A stretch of DNA of 64,000 nt from Mytilus californianus (GCF_021869535.1 NW_026262690.1:85791995-85855994); one strand, 5' to 3'; counted from the stretch's first letter, positions 26,501 through 33,625 are shown. A program made the numbers and translations. Notes: generated from the sequence alone by a model not told the origin.

Positions 26501-28689
26501 CGCAAGTAAACATAACGTTAAGTTCAAAATCTATTAACTGTGTAAATATTTTATGTGTTTTGTATTCTTTTAGTTGTTAGCATTGTACAGAAAGGATGAT
26601 TTAAAGATGACAAATGATAGTTTCAATTTAGCGTACGGTTGCAAACATATGCGAACAAATAGCATTGACGTTATTCAAACAAAGGCAATCGCTACACAAA
26701 CATATGAAAATGACGGAGCGAATTCAAAGGTAAATATCTGTTAATATGAATTCTAATATGTACTTGAAAATTCAATTTGTTCATATTGCGAAAACTTCAA
26801 AATCGACTAGAAGTAAATTCATTTTTCGTGTGTAGCAATATCAAGAGTGTTGAATTTGCATAAACAAAAAATTTGTTACACACTGGGAGACATGGTATCT
26901 TTCGCCTCTCTTATCAGAGATATCCACTGAATAAATATGAAACAACAATTCTAAGGGTCTAGTTTAAATTGCTTCGTTTAATGTGTCTGTTCAGAGTAAA
27001 ACATATCAAAGATAGATTCGTGCGACATATGAAAGGGCGCAATTTATTCGCGGTAATTTTTATTAGAGTTAAAGATTTCTCAACACAATTATCAGTATAT
27101 TAAAAATTGATATACTGAAATGGTGGCATTTGAAATGTTTTTCTGGAATATCAATTAACAAAAACACTTTTTTATCGCAAAAAAATGACAAAAGGAGATT
27201 TTTATTATTACTAAGGATATATTTACATCCTTTTCAACATCTATAAACTAATGTTATATAAATCTTAAAAATTTTCTCCTTAACCTATTAGAACCAATAT
27301 TCTAAACCGTTTTTATGTGTCCAGTTCTAAATTTAAGATATGATTAAACGTATATTAATCAACATCACCATTGCAGCTATAAGTTACGGAAAATAGCAAG
27401 TCAATTAGAAAACATTTTAGTATAAAGTGGTGTAGAAGTATTAAATATAGCATTTTATTTTCGTGAAAGATTTCTTTTGTTTATTTATTTTTAGATTTAT
27501 GCCATTGCTTTCTATGATAAGGAATATCTTCTTGTAATCATCCGCTTCTATTTTATCTTTTTGAAAACCAAACAGTTTTATTACCCCTTGTCAGTATTTT
27601 TGCGGATATTTAGCAGAGGAAATTTGAAATCTTATAAAGGGTAATTTGCGTTGATTGTCTATCTTCTATATTTATTTGAACCAACGGACTTAATAACCAA
27701 CATATGCAATTGTGAATATGACTGCGATTTGTATAATTTCCCTTTGATCTGCCTAATATTTTTCTATATCATTAACAGAACCTGATATTAGAAAACATTA
27801 ACCAATGACGTCACGTAACCAGTGCAGCAGCGTCGTGCGTTCATGTTCATCCGCGTCAATTTATCAATGCAAAGCACGCGACTTCATTCATATAAACGAA
27901 CAACTATCATACCACATCGTTTTCTATGCGCAAAATTAGTTTTACTTTCTTTTTCATTTTATTTCATTCACAAACAAAAAACAAATTGTTAAGACAAACT
28001 GCCAATAAAAAGAAAAATGACATTGTTTTTATATCGACTTTGTCAGCTCGAATATCAGCTCGCTTTTACGGGCTTGCTGATGAAGTCAGTATTAAAATAA
28101 AAAATGCCATTATTCTATATGTATCATGCGACAGATCCATGCTCTAATGAGACTTTGATCAAATTACATGATGAGATGATATGGAAATATCCATTTCCGT
28201 TCTAAAGCTGGAAATAGAAATCTTAATTTATACAATCAACACCATTTGTGATATAGTTATTTCCGCCAGCTTTTAAAAGTCAGAAGTAATAATGATATCC
28301 AATGAATAAAACTTGATAAATACTCAAAAGTATATGTTTAAAGGCATCGAGTAGATATAAATATGAAGTTACTATACCACTCAATAAGGAGTAACGCACT
28401 CTTAACTTCGTTTTGTTATGCCGTCCATCGTTAACAGTTCTGAATCTTTTACAAAACGAATAATTTAAATAACTATTTTTTCAAGGATGTTTACCTCAAC
28501 CTACAATTGCAAACTAATGCCATTGAAGCTAACCCAAGGCATTCAGTTGGTACACAAACGTATGGAAATAAATCGATGGAGCAAAAGGTATTTACTTACT
28601 GTAAATTCAAAAATAATTGCGAGGCTTTTTATTAATGCGAAAAAAGTGACTGGATGAATATCGCAGTATTAAGAACTAGCATTTTGATA

Positions 28690-28729
<40 letters not shown>

Positions 28730-30144
28730 CGATTTTCCTGAAATCGCAATAATTAATCTCGCATTTTTGTCTATTCTTCAAAAATTGCAATAATAAATGC
28801 TCGCAATAATTTCTGAATTCACAGTAATTAAATATGTAAGTCAAATTAATTTTGTAAATTTACAGTAAAGACTTGGCATATTTATGAGATACTAATTAGG
28901 CAATCGAAAAATGTAAAATTGAAACAATGCAAGTATATCTACTTAGATATACTCATTCTGTAATAGATAGGCTATTGATTAAAAAGAAATGGTCAATATT
29001 GCAACCAATGATACACTTTGACAGTTCAATAATTCTACTTTTAAAAATTATGTAGTTGTGCTTAAACAAAGCTGGCAACTCCCACTGGTATTGTTGTCTT
29101 TTAGAAGCATTTGACTGTTCTCTGTATACCTGTTTTGTTCTATGGTATTTTATATATATTTGAACAATAGAATTTCAGAGGCAACAGTAGTTGGCGGATG
29201 TTTAAATCTCATACATTGATCAAGACAATACACTCTTGCTATACATGCTTCACCCGCCATGCGAACCTACACTCAGTAAAAACGTCACAATAGGAAAGTT
29301 TATAGATCAGACCACTATTCTGGTAGTCTGGTATATAAAGATATAACACCGCGAAACATGTCGTTTTTCAGAACTCCATTATCCACGTTTATATATGTTT
29401 TCCTCTTTATCGAAACAATTAAAAAAATGGTTTAAAGGAAGTTTAAGTATTTTGTTTTTACAATAAAACATCTCATGAGAATATGAATAAAAATATATTC
29501 AAAGTATACGTCAAAAGGTGCCAACTGAAAACATAATAAAACAGAAAAGGAACGACCAAGTTTGAGATATCAGACGAAAAGAGAAATTCTGAAAAGCAAC
29601 ACTATCATCATTTGAATTAAATATTTTTAGCCATTTTGTCAAAAGTTTTACTTTATTGATGTTTTTATCAAAAGGTCTGTTTTTCAAATCAGTGAATGTG
29701 TTCGACAATATAATTTTATTAGTAACACACATTTTATTTTTATCAAATTATCGGATATATTAAACTTCTGTTACTTTTTCCTCTCAAAATCAGATTTGCC
29801 ATTTAAAAGAAATTAACAATAGTACAAACAAGTATATATTGATAAATGTTTCGATGACGTAAGTACGAATATTTCGTCAGATTTTTCATACATGTATCAT
29901 AATCATACAACTGAAAATGTATCGATTAATAATATCTGCATATGTATTCGTATGTTATTTTTGTATATATTTCCAATTGTAATAAATTTTCTGTTATCTC
30001 ATCCCATATGAAATTTACTCATAAATATCGTATTAGGTCACTAGCACACTATGTAACTAATAAAAAAAAAAACATTGACATCGACCTCATTCTGGCTATC
30101 TTAATTTTTTTTTATGTTTCTTCCTTCAGGTAACATGGGGTTAA
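2473..30144 (+). CDS. Gene A: GPR158/GPR179-like class C orphan GPCR
   Basis: This is a spliced gene with coding exons 2473-2527, 9734-10199, 16257-16424, 16942-17068, 17426-17734, 20874-20942, 21486-21595, 22238-22455, 23097-23235, 24539-24644, 26574-26729, 28486-28587 and 30130-30144. The joined frame is open for 679 codons. Residues 1-18 form a signal peptide, 19-272 a Cache-like extracellular region, and 273-342 a cysteine-rich EGF-like linker. Seven helices lie between about 343 and 589, and the tail is 590-679. Class C marks are KTWRI at the end of TM3, the C411/C496 pair expected to bridge TM3 to loop 2, and PK closing TM7. The tail is far shorter than in vertebrate GPR158/179. Vertebrate GPR158 is reported to bind glycine; the ligand here is unknown. 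Gene B is its tandem paralogue. Confidence 0.88.
2528..4840. other. Gene A intron 1, 5' part, with sequence shared with gene B
   Basis: From the donor to about 3060 the intron aligns with gene B 37527-38330. Shared stretches include 'tgtgaactggtccttgta', 'ttcgacatttaaaacag' and 'gggaccagt' near the end. The alignment carries indels and no common reading frame, so it is duplicated intron and not an exon. From 3327 to 3370 there is an A-rich run. I see nothing recognisable from 3400 to 4840 apart from a short (TA)n at 3784-3797. Confidence 0.5.
4845..5075 (-). repeat. Truncated Penelope-like tail (tail family 2)
   Basis: The sequence around 'gggacagtcaaactcata' and 'ggtgatctcaggtgctccgg' recurs at 44360-44545, 52965-53220 and 62665-62850, and in reverse orientation at 42060-42200. 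At 52965-54380 and 41720-42200 the same segment adjoins reverse transcriptase remnants on their 3' side. This copy is therefore read as a minus-strand 5'-truncated element. Short open frames across it are incidental. Confidence 0.6.
5815..6140 (+). repeat. Dispersed bivalve repeat ('gggaatgtgtcaaagagaca' family)
   Basis: It runs from 'gaatggaaacggggaatgtg' through an A-run at 5881-5902 and 'cccgcacccggaggcgggct' to 'gacaggcgcataaatgtggc'. A second copy lies in the opposite orientation at about 34560-34920, where 'ccccgccgcatttttgcgcc' and 'gtcggattgttgtctctttg' are the complements. I know this family as a common dispersed element in mussel DNA. It shows no coding capacity. Confidence 0.65.
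6290..6445 (+). repeat. Dispersed repeat, 'cgtttcgtctac' family
   Basis: The core 'cgtttcgtctacagtagactcatcagt' is followed by 'aagaacattgagga' and 'aatttcgaaaggtttt'. Other copies on the same strand are at 20365-20545, 21645-21750, 38885-38995, 43515-43640, 47045-47185 and 58465-58660. Copies in reverse are at 36565-36665 and 37885-38070. The element is short and non-coding. Its class (SINE or MITE) is not clear to me. Confidence 0.7.
6668..6928 (+). repeat. tRNA-derived SINE with (ATCA)n tail
   Basis: The head has a box A-like 'tggccgaatgg' near 6679 and a box B-like 'gcgttcgactt' near 6761, the internal RNA polymerase III promoter parts of a tRNA gene. A body with 'ccggcttcctccaccaataa' follows, and the end is an AATC/ATCA repeat. 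This layout matches the widespread bivalve SINE with a conserved central domain (RUDI/V-SINE-like, from memory). It is a retroposon and not a tRNA gene, because the cloverleaf is imperfect and the body continues. Confidence 0.65.
7715..7806 (+). repeat. SINE 3' end fragment with (ATCA)n tail
   Basis: The stretch 'aaatgacgtaaagcgaacaa' followed by five to six ATCA units looks like the 3' end of the SINE type seen at 6668-6928 and 24892-25155. The head is absent, so this is a 5'-truncated copy. Confidence 0.5.
7960..8130. repeat. Palindromic mini-element (hairpin)
   Basis: Arm 8033-8062 is nearly the reverse complement of 8100-8129, 30 bases with three mismatches. Inside lies a smaller inverted pair, 'cagccc...gggctg'. 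A third degenerate copy of the arm starts near 7963. The shape fits a non-autonomous fold-back or MITE insertion. No flanking target duplication was clear. Confidence 0.5.
8130..9179. other. Gene A intron 1, plain stretch
   Basis: This is AT-rich intron sequence with no open frame of note and no repeat that I could match elsewhere in the window. It lies between the hairpin element at 7960-8130 and the block shared with gene B from 9180. Confidence 0.4.
9180..9410 (+). promoter_or_regulatory. Conserved intron 1 block with CRE-like TGACGTCA
   Basis: This non-coding block aligns with gene B 39945-40150. Shared pieces include 'aagctcaacactaga', 'attgacgtcat', 'acgtctgt'-like sequence, 'gcctaatta'-like sequence and 'gcgaaaataaagaa'-like sequence. 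The palindrome TGACGTCA, the consensus cAMP response element, sits at 9264-9271 here and at 40016-40023 in gene B. Persistence in both copies while the surrounding intron has diverged hints at a kept regulatory role. That role is inferred. Confidence 0.4.
9734..10199 (+). CDS. Gene A exon 2: main part of the Cache-like extracellular domain
   Basis: The acceptor is taaacag|g and the donor tatag|gtaatg. Entry is phase 1 and exit phase 2, with a length of 466 as in gene B. It encodes residues 19-174, with NPCTGG, FNHTEW, NNGSL, FGSCIAIEPG, FAPYAY and WYFDLKNRNW in order. Several N-glycosylation sequons (NHT, NGS, NKT, NAT) fit an extracellular position. 'GSCIAIEPG...FAPYAY' is the region I use to place it with the GPR158-type Cache fold. 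Confidence 0.87.
10250..10780 (-). repeat. Dispersed repeat, 'ccgtacggccttcaac' family
   Basis: This is the reverse orientation of a family whose + copies read 'gtggtatgattgcc...gagacaact...ggtcaccgtacggccttcaa...actaacggcc'. Here it reads 'ccgttagttttctcgtttga', then 'cgaagaccgtaaggtgacc', then 'gttgtctcattgg'. Other copies: 15705-16165, 46120-46690, 52120-52410, 58335-58440 and a fragment at 31150-31205 on this strand; 33650-33860, 39190-39420, 48950-49060, 49450-49590, 50555-50790 and 57830-58110 on the other. It is non-coding. Confidence 0.7.
11514..13416. mobile_element. 1.9 kb fold-back element with minisatellite arms
   Basis: The left arm (11514 to about 12250) and right arm (about 12697-13416) are long imperfect inverted repeats around a spacer of roughly 450 bases. 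The outer third of each arm is a minisatellite of about 17-22 bases built on 'gctttttgtccg' (left) or its complement 'cggacaaaaagc' (right). The left arm holds about 16 exact GTCCG units. The inner arms share 'agccaagcatgctttaatta' and 'ctttcttcgcaggcgagaca'-type sequence. No transposase frame is present, so it is non-autonomous. Such arms recall Foldback and Galileo elements, but the superfamily is not established here. Confidence 0.72.
12321..12570. repeat. Direct repeat of about 124 bases inside the fold-back spacer
   Basis: Units 12321-12444 and 12445-12570 share 'gtacatatcagtttg', 'actattttga' and 'tatgttaagtt'-like sequence in the same order. A third partial unit starts near 12614. The spacer of the fold-back element is therefore itself a short tandem array. 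Confidence 0.5.
13735..15125 (-). repeat. Tandem repeat block (about 150-200 base units)
   Basis: It contains degenerate units built around 'caacatggccaaaatcgtca', 'gactccttttatgag', 'ttattgccctt' and 'gacgattttaccca...tttttg', repeated near 14040, 14160, 14330, 14600, 14760 and 14900. The block is edged on both sides by copies of 'cgcttttctggatttaactt...gtcaactttgcctgagg'. The same arrangement lies in gene B intron 2 at 40950-41700, and edge fragments occur at 42945-43030 and 49085-49300. Open frames on the minus strand here are incidental. Confidence 0.6.
15705..16165 (-). repeat. Dispersed repeat, 'ccgtacggccttcaac' family
   Basis: It reads 'aggccgttagttttcccgtt', 'ttgttgaaggccataccgtg' and 'gagttgccttattgacaatc', the reverse of the + strand consensus. 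It extends upstream to 'ggagcgtagcgatcctgcaa' and ends about 90 bases before gene A exon 3. The short open frames across it on both strands are not genes. Confidence 0.65.
16257..16424 (+). CDS. Gene A exon 3: Cache-like domain, GGGDIW segment
   Basis: The acceptor is tttttcag|g and the donor ttca|gtaagt, with phases 2 and 2 and length 168. It encodes residues 174-230. The segment WTKPYFDCGGGDIWMVTYASP is the most recognisable GPR158/179-type stretch of the extracellular domain. Its acidic residue near the tryptophan corresponds to the region that holds the amino-acid ligand in related Cache receptors, which is an inference. The acceptor four bases downstream (gtcag|gtaa) would give an immediate stop. 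Confidence 0.87.
16942..17068 (+). CDS. Gene A exon 4: end of the Cache-like domain
   Basis: The acceptor is attctag|a and the donor cagaa|gtattc, with phases 2 and 0 and length 127. It encodes residues 230-272, with VDIELTNIDINQCD and FRGTHRCPSTTE. Without splicing the frame stops two codons later. The donor is weak beyond GT, but gene B uses the same place (gag|gtattt), which supports it. Confidence 0.85.
17426..17734 (+). CDS. Gene A exon 5: EGF-like linker and TM1
   Basis: The acceptor is ttcttcag|tgc and the donor aatcg|gtattg, with phases 0 and 0 and length 309. Residues 273-342 hold eight cysteines (273, 288, 290, 322, 325, 329, 332, 338) in an EGF-like or cysteine-rich pattern, with KGYYFPD. 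TM1 is about 343-371, a long leucine-rich helix. Gene B matches at 81 of 103 residues by hand count and keeps all eight cysteines. Confidence 0.88.
17985..18470 (+). repeat. 5'-truncated Penelope-like tail (tail family 1)
   Basis: It is collinear with 1240-1720. It shares 'ccattgtgttattgtgctatgg', 'gttgactgctgtaccccaa', 'ggaattctatgcgactg' and 'aatccaccattt'. No reverse transcriptase sequence precedes it. It sits in gene A intron 5. Confidence 0.65.
18471..20364. other. Gene A intron 5, plain stretch
   Basis: This is AT-rich intron with no repeat that I could match elsewhere in the window and no open frame above background. I see nothing that supports a gene. Confidence 0.4.
20365..20545 (+). 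repeat. Dispersed repeat, 'cgtttcgtctac' family
   Basis: It reads 'ttgtacgccagacgcgcatt', then 'gactcaccagtgacgctcaa', 'agagcattgaggcccaaaa' and 'ttttgccaaatacagctta'. It is the fullest copy upstream of gene A exon 6. Confidence 0.7.
20874..20942 (+). CDS. Gene A exon 6: TM2
   Basis: The acceptor is ttactag|gta and the donor tacg|gtaggt, with phases 0 and 0 and 23 codons (residues 376-398). It encodes VMKAGSPIFLMLMCAGG and a few further residues, a helix with the small-residue pattern of class C TM2. The exon is short and was found by its match to gene B 46745-46813, which has the same length. Confidence 0.85.
21486..21595 (+). CDS. Gene A exon 7: TM3 with KTWR class C motif
   Basis: The acceptor is attttag|gga and the donor tggag|gtatat, with phases 0 and 2 and length 110 (residues 399-435). 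C411 in EFLC is the TM3 cysteine expected to bridge to C496 in extracellular loop 2. The end KTWR continues as IAIIF in exon 8, parallel to the KTNRI-type motif of class C receptors. Confidence 0.87.
21645..21750 (+). repeat. Dispersed repeat, 'cgtttcgtctac' family (fragment)
   Basis: 'catagataccagga', 'cacgccagacgagcgtttcg' and 'gactcaccagtgacgcgcga' mark the 5' half of the family. The open frame starting at 21712 begins inside this repeat and is not a gene. Confidence 0.65.
22238..22455 (+). CDS. Gene A exon 8: intracellular loop 2, TM4, extracellular loop 2
   Basis: The acceptor is ttttttcag|a and the donor tgtg|gtatgt, with phases 2 and 1 and length 218 (residues 435-508). It encodes the loop YLPDKELLKR, TM4 about 460-477 (ending LLIWTIS), and an extracellular loop with YEVC (C496). 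TM5 starts near the end. Confidence 0.88.
23097..23235 (+). CDS. Gene A exon 9: TM5, intracellular loop 3, TM6
   Basis: The acceptor is ttttttcag|tt and the donor ctgat|gtaagt, with phases 1 and 2 and length 139 (residues 508-554). It encodes TM5 (VEAFLLMVGVYMCYIV), the basic loop RKAPGHFHESKY and TM6 (WAVYNGILLGSFLLIL). Its 3' part is duplicated just downstream at 23309-23491. Confidence 0.88.
23309..23491 (+). pseudogene. Broken tandem copy of the 3' part of exon 9
   Basis: These 183 bases repeat 23125-23307, the last 111 coding bases of exon 9 plus its donor and 72 bases of intron, directly abutting the first copy. By eye the copies differ at five positions with no indel, so the event is recent. 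One change turns the glycine codon after YN into a stop (TGA at 23385-23387). The copy has no acceptor of its own. It is expected to be spliced out with the intron. Confidence 0.8.
24020..24290. repeat. Low-complexity 'gacagacagata' region
   Basis: The interval 24175-24265 is rich in GACGGA and GATAGACAGACAGATA units. A related sequence rich in 'gtccgtccgtccc' lies at 5235-5270 in the opposite sense. The two minus-strand open frames across it read serine/valine-rich simple repeats and are not genes. Confidence 0.4.
24539..24644 (+). CDS. Gene A exon 10: extracellular loop 3 and TM7
   Basis: The acceptor is ttttccag|a and the donor cctaag|gtaagc, with phases 2 and 0 and length 106 (residues 554-589). 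It encodes HLIGNSYGPD, then the TM7 helix ending LTLIFIPK. The PK at the cytoplasmic end is the class C TM7 mark. Gene B matches at 27 of 35 complete codons by hand count. Confidence 0.88.
24892..25155 (-). repeat. tRNA-derived SINE, minus strand
   Basis: Read on the minus strand it begins near 25155 ('ccgccggcacggttgttgag'). It has a box B-like 'gagttcgaagttcgcagg', a body with 'gttactccggcttcatctac' and ends 'gtggcattaacaccaataat' before a short ATC-rich tail. The layout is the same as the SINE at 6668-6928. Open frames on both strands here lie inside it. Confidence 0.65.
25156..26573. other. Gene A intron 10, plain stretch
   Basis: It contains a 98-codon open frame (25292-25588) that resembles no family I know and lacks splice context. 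The rest is AT-rich with no repeat matched in this window. Confidence 0.35.
26574..26729 (+). CDS. Gene A exon 11: proximal cytoplasmic tail, first TQT motif
   Basis: The acceptor is tcttttag|ttg and the donor tcaaag|gtaaat, with phases 0 and 0 and 52 codons (residues 590-641). It starts LLALYRKDD right after TM7 and holds NSIDVIQTKAIATQTYEN. The TQT at residues 630-632 resembles an LC8 dynein light chain ligand. Gene B exon 11 has 50 codons and shares LxALYR and NSIDxIQxKA but not the TQT. Confidence 0.82.
26730..28485. other. Gene A intron 11
   Basis: The only feature of note is a less AT-rich patch at 27800-27885 with TGACGTCACGTAACC and several CG dinucleotides. The remainder, including a 73-codon open frame from 27926, shows nothing I can assign. 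Confidence 0.35.
28486..28587 (+). CDS. Gene A exon 12: distal cytoplasmic tail, second TQT motif
   Basis: The acceptor is ttttttcaag|gat and the donor caaaag|gtattt, with phases 0 and 0 and 34 codons (residues 642-675). It encodes RHSVGTQTYGNKSMEQK near its end, parallel to KSIGTQTHSN in gene B exon 12. That match supports an exon otherwise too short to call. The acceptor AAG is less usual than CAG or TAG. Confidence 0.72.
28691..28722. repeat. (TA)n microsatellite
   Basis: This is an alternating TA run of about 30 bases followed by 'tgtatgt', in gene A intron 12. It can vary in length between individuals. Confidence 0.8.
28723..30129. other. Gene A intron 12, plain stretch
   Basis: This is AT-rich sequence without recognisable repeats. 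The small open frames at 29511-29732 (minus) and 29942-30133 (plus) have no support. The second simply runs into exon 13. Confidence 0.35.
30130..30144 (+). CDS. Gene A exon 13: last four residues and stop
   Basis: The acceptor is ttccttcag|gta. Joined in phase 0 it gives VTWG and TAA at 30142-30144. It is the first good acceptor with a long pyrimidine tract after exon 12, but a four-residue end cannot be confirmed from sequence alone. If the exon 12 donor were not used, the protein would instead end shortly after 28587. Confidence 0.5.
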   Translation, partial: VTWG

Positions 30145-30740
30145 CTCCACAGAAGAACAACTTATCCAATCGGCAAAACCGCGATCCGAAGATTTAATGA
30201 AGGAATGTATTACTCCCATAGCGGAATCTTATATCTATCAAAGACTTAACTTGTGTTTAAACAAGACTAATCTAACAGTCATTTACTAAACACTAAATGC
30301 AAGTTTACAAAGGACAGAAGACGGCACTGTCATACAACAATTCAACATTAACTGAAACAATAATTGTTGTTGTCAATAATTTGGGTATCTAAAACTCAAA
30401 CTTTTCATACAGGTATATTTTTAATTTCTTGCTGATATTCAAATTGAAGTTGGTTCATGCAATTTATTCTGTAAATGTAATTATATACATATTTATGCAC
30501 ACTATAAGTGTATGTGCTTGATTGAATGCCGTACGGTTGCTTATATAGCGTTGTCGTTTTTTTTAAGTATTCTTGTTTGTCGATGTGTTATTTTGAGGTA
30601 GCGTAAATTACGTAAAATCCATGTTCAAATGCCACAAAGAAAACAAACCACAACATAAAGTCTCAATTCAAATCACAATGTAATCTGTTAAATGTTTAAT
30701 ATCAGTTTAACATAATAAAACATCTTAACAATAATCTTGA
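30145..30740 (+). other. Gene A 3' UTR candidate with polyadenylation signal
   Basis: No repeat is evident for about 600 bases after the stop. An AATAAA lies at 30714-30719, followed by a T-rich stretch, a plausible poly(A) site for gene A. The exact transcript end cannot be read. Confidence 0.4.
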
Positions 30741-30860
30741 TTTCACTAACACAATATCACTGTCCTCTCGTTCTCTAACTATCCTCTCAACTCTTCTAAC
30801 TAGCAATCTATCAATTCACTTATGATCTCTCTCGCTTCCCCTTATATACATAATTACAGG

Positions 30861-30972
30861 CGGTACCCCGACGGTTCCAATGATGGGGTACCGGGCGGTT
30901 CTAAAGATACCGGGCGGTATCCCGACGGTTCCAAAGATGGGGTACCGGGCGGTTCTAAAGATACCGGGCGGT
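30861..30972. repeat. 54-bp GC-rich tandem repeat, two units
   Basis: Units 30861-30914 and 30915-30968 are nearly identical, and the first four bases of a third unit follow. Each unit has 'ccccgacggttcca' or 'tcccgacggttcca', 'gatggggtaccgggcggttc' and 'taaagataccggg'. The CG-rich composition stands out sharply from the AT-rich surroundings. Confidence 0.75.
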
Positions 30973-31149
30973 GAATTTAAATGATTAAGCCACCGTTCAG
31001 ATAAATAAAATAGCGGGCGGTGCCCTATTGAAATGAAGTTTATATTGAAATGTAATTTAACTCACACGTATTAAAAGAAAGACATCTTACATAATAACCA
31101 ATTAAACTGTCAAACTAAAATCGCTACACTTACATTCACTTCATTTGAA

Positions 31150-32960
31150 CTTTGGTGGAAAGTTGTCTCATTGACAATCATACCACATCTCCTTATTTTT
31201 ATATTGATCGGAGACGAGGACGTAGACAGTGATTCTCTTTCGATATATCTTAGTGCTTTTTTCTCTCTGGGAAATTTGGTGTTACTTACAGGTCTTTGGT
31301 GTTCTTTGTTAAAATCTTTCTCAACGCTACTCTTGATTATAGAACGAGTGGTGGCGAATAGTGTGAAAATTGTTTGGTTATGGAGACTTTGTGTTAGTTT
31401 CTGGATTCCTTTTTTGGTTTGTGCGTCGTCGAGAGGTTGTCACAGAGACGTATAATACGCAGCTTCTATTATTCATTAATGTAAAACATAATTTTATGTT
31501 GAAAGCTTTCGTAGAAATAAATCTGAAGTGAGCCAGGCTTTCAATATTATGTAACACAGATTTTAGTATCTAATAGGTGAGTGTATGCATGTATGCTTTA
31601 GTTTTCTGTGCAGTGTTTTGTGGTCGGTCTTTTTGTCATTGTGTTATCTGTTTTTTTCGACTTTGGTTTTTAAAAATCCTTATGTATCTTCTTCCCTTTT
31701 TAGCCTGCAACAGACAACAAAGGTCATTGAAGAAACTATTTATCTTTATTCTATATTATTCCTTCATTAATCAAACAAATAACCAAAACCATTCATTGAT
31801 CTATGTCAAACAACATAATTTGCAGAGTTAACGATCACTGGTTGTTAACTTGTACGTGTTGGTATGATAATTATCCAGCATCCTTTATTGTTTACCTTTG
31901 GGTGGAAGTAAAGACCGGGTGAATTCCTCATCTAAAGAAAAGATGGGTGAGTGTTTCCTTATCGTCAAAGTGATACATGCGTACTCATAGAGATAGTATT
32001 GATAGCATTTAAAGATAAGAAGTAACAACACAGATAGTTGTATGACTAAATTAACTTTCAAAGCACAATATTTGGCATTCTCATTTCTTAATGAATTCGA
32101 AAAGAAACATTTAAATATTTAGATCTGGTCTCCTAACTATGCAAGTTCATGATCACTTAAGATTAAATTAATCGTCCAGGTAAAAAACAAATTAATGTAC
32201 TTATTTTTCTAAAGGTTGATTCTGTATGATATTTCATTGTACCATAACAGATACTGTTTTCTTTTCACGAAAAAAGATTGTTTAGAAAATCAAAACTCGT
32301 GCTTCTTTCCTCTGGTGTTAACATTTAAAGGACAATAAAAATATCCCGTCTGATATTGGATACCACAACTGCACAATAATGATTACAAAGAGGATAATTA
32401 GCAGGCTCAGCTAGATGTTCTACATAACACATTTCTAAAATTCTTACTGCCATTCGTTTTACAGTCAAATATGACATTTAAAGATATTGTGATAGAATAT
32501 CAACAAGCGGTGTCAACTAGTAGTGCTTTCTTACGAAATCTAAAGATCTACTCAAAAATCATCAAAATTAATCATTACTTTGCAATAATATCAAAATTAT
32601 CATTTCTACATCCTACAACTCTAAACTATTCACTTCGCTCTTTGAAAATACACCATATTTTATCATTAAACTCTGTGTTATTTCAATAAATGGAAATCGA
32701 AAATACAAATGTGTTGTTTTATGTCACGAATATTTACTTTGTAAAGAATCATACTGGTTTCAACAAAAATAAACCCAACATGTCCAATACGATATCTTTT
32801 TATGCTGGCCAGCATATTTGACGAGTTTAGTGGTTTTATATTTTGACCAATTAGTCGGTATTTCAAATCATGCAAACTGTTTACCCCTATTGAACAATAT
32901 GTTTTATTCACTTGAAGTAGAGTTCATATAACACCATTTCAAAGAAAAAAATCGAAGGTT
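31150..32960. other. Intergenic stretch
   Basis: It starts with a 3' fragment of the 'ccgtacggccttcaac' repeat on the minus strand (31150-31205, 'gttgtctcattgacaatcat'). Open frames at 31171-31455, 31577-31831, 32471-32689 and 32678-32911 (minus) show no family signature and no splice context. I see no gene here. Confidence 0.35.
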
Positions 32961-32969
32961 TTTTATTTC

Positions 32970-33165
32970 ACGTTCAAATATATTGATGATGCCCTGTCGC
33001 TATTAACCTATCTTTCAGCAAGTGGTTGCATCTCATATATCCCAGTAAATTTTACGTTAAAGATACCTCTGAAACTAGATGGTCTACTTCACATCTAGAT
33101 CTTTGCAGTTGGTAGCAAATGCTGTAAATATTGAAATGCCTGATCATATACAAGCTATATATAAA
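32970..33165 (+). pseudogene. Reverse transcriptase fragment (Penelope-like), part 1
   Basis: It reads YIDDALSLL from about 32982, the catalytic motif, then a broken stretch with in-frame stops and MPDHIQAIYK near 33137. It appears to be the middle of the element whose C-terminal part follows at 33870-34300 after inserted DNA. Confidence 0.6.
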
Positions 33166-33239
33166 AAAACATAAATGAAATATCAAAAACCAAAAAGGTC
33201 AACTTTAATCAAAATTTCAAGACTCTTTCTCCAAGTCCG

Positions 33240-33625
33240 CAACGGATGTCTGTACAACTGAGCGCATAGATCATACTATTGGCATAGACAAAGAATAGCT
33301 GACCCTAGCACAAGTCCTTGGTTGTCGTCAGTGATGATATTGCGCAGGAAAGATGTTCATAATTGTTTTTGTATAAATGTTCCTATTTATTACCTCGCAT
33401 AAATGATAGATTAGATGCTCTGGCGGGGTTCAAATGGTATTCCACGCTCGATTTGAAGAGTGGATATCATTAGGTTTGTCACTTTAGAAGATCATCCCAA
33501 AATAGCATTTTTATTTCCTGGTAGTGGGCTTTGATGCAATTTACATATTCAGCGTTTGGGCTGTGTAATGCCTCTGCTTATTTTATAAGACTAATGCTGA
33601 AATTTTTATCTGGATAAATCTAGAA
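33240..33625 (+). pseudogene. Ty3/Gypsy-like reverse transcriptase fragment, part 1
   Basis: Pieces in several frames spell the fingers and palm of a Gypsy polymerase: SPWLSSVMILRRKDVHNCF near 33303-33365, then AGFKWYSTLDLKSGYH near 33425-33470, then FGLCNAS near 33555-33575. Stops and frame changes show it is dead. The 'WYSTLDLKSGYH' string is diagnostic of Ty3/Gypsy. Confidence 0.75.

Noticed and set aside
30861..30972. CRISPR-like direct repeats
   Set aside because: Only two adjoining units without spacers, in an animal genome. It is an ordinary tandem repeat.
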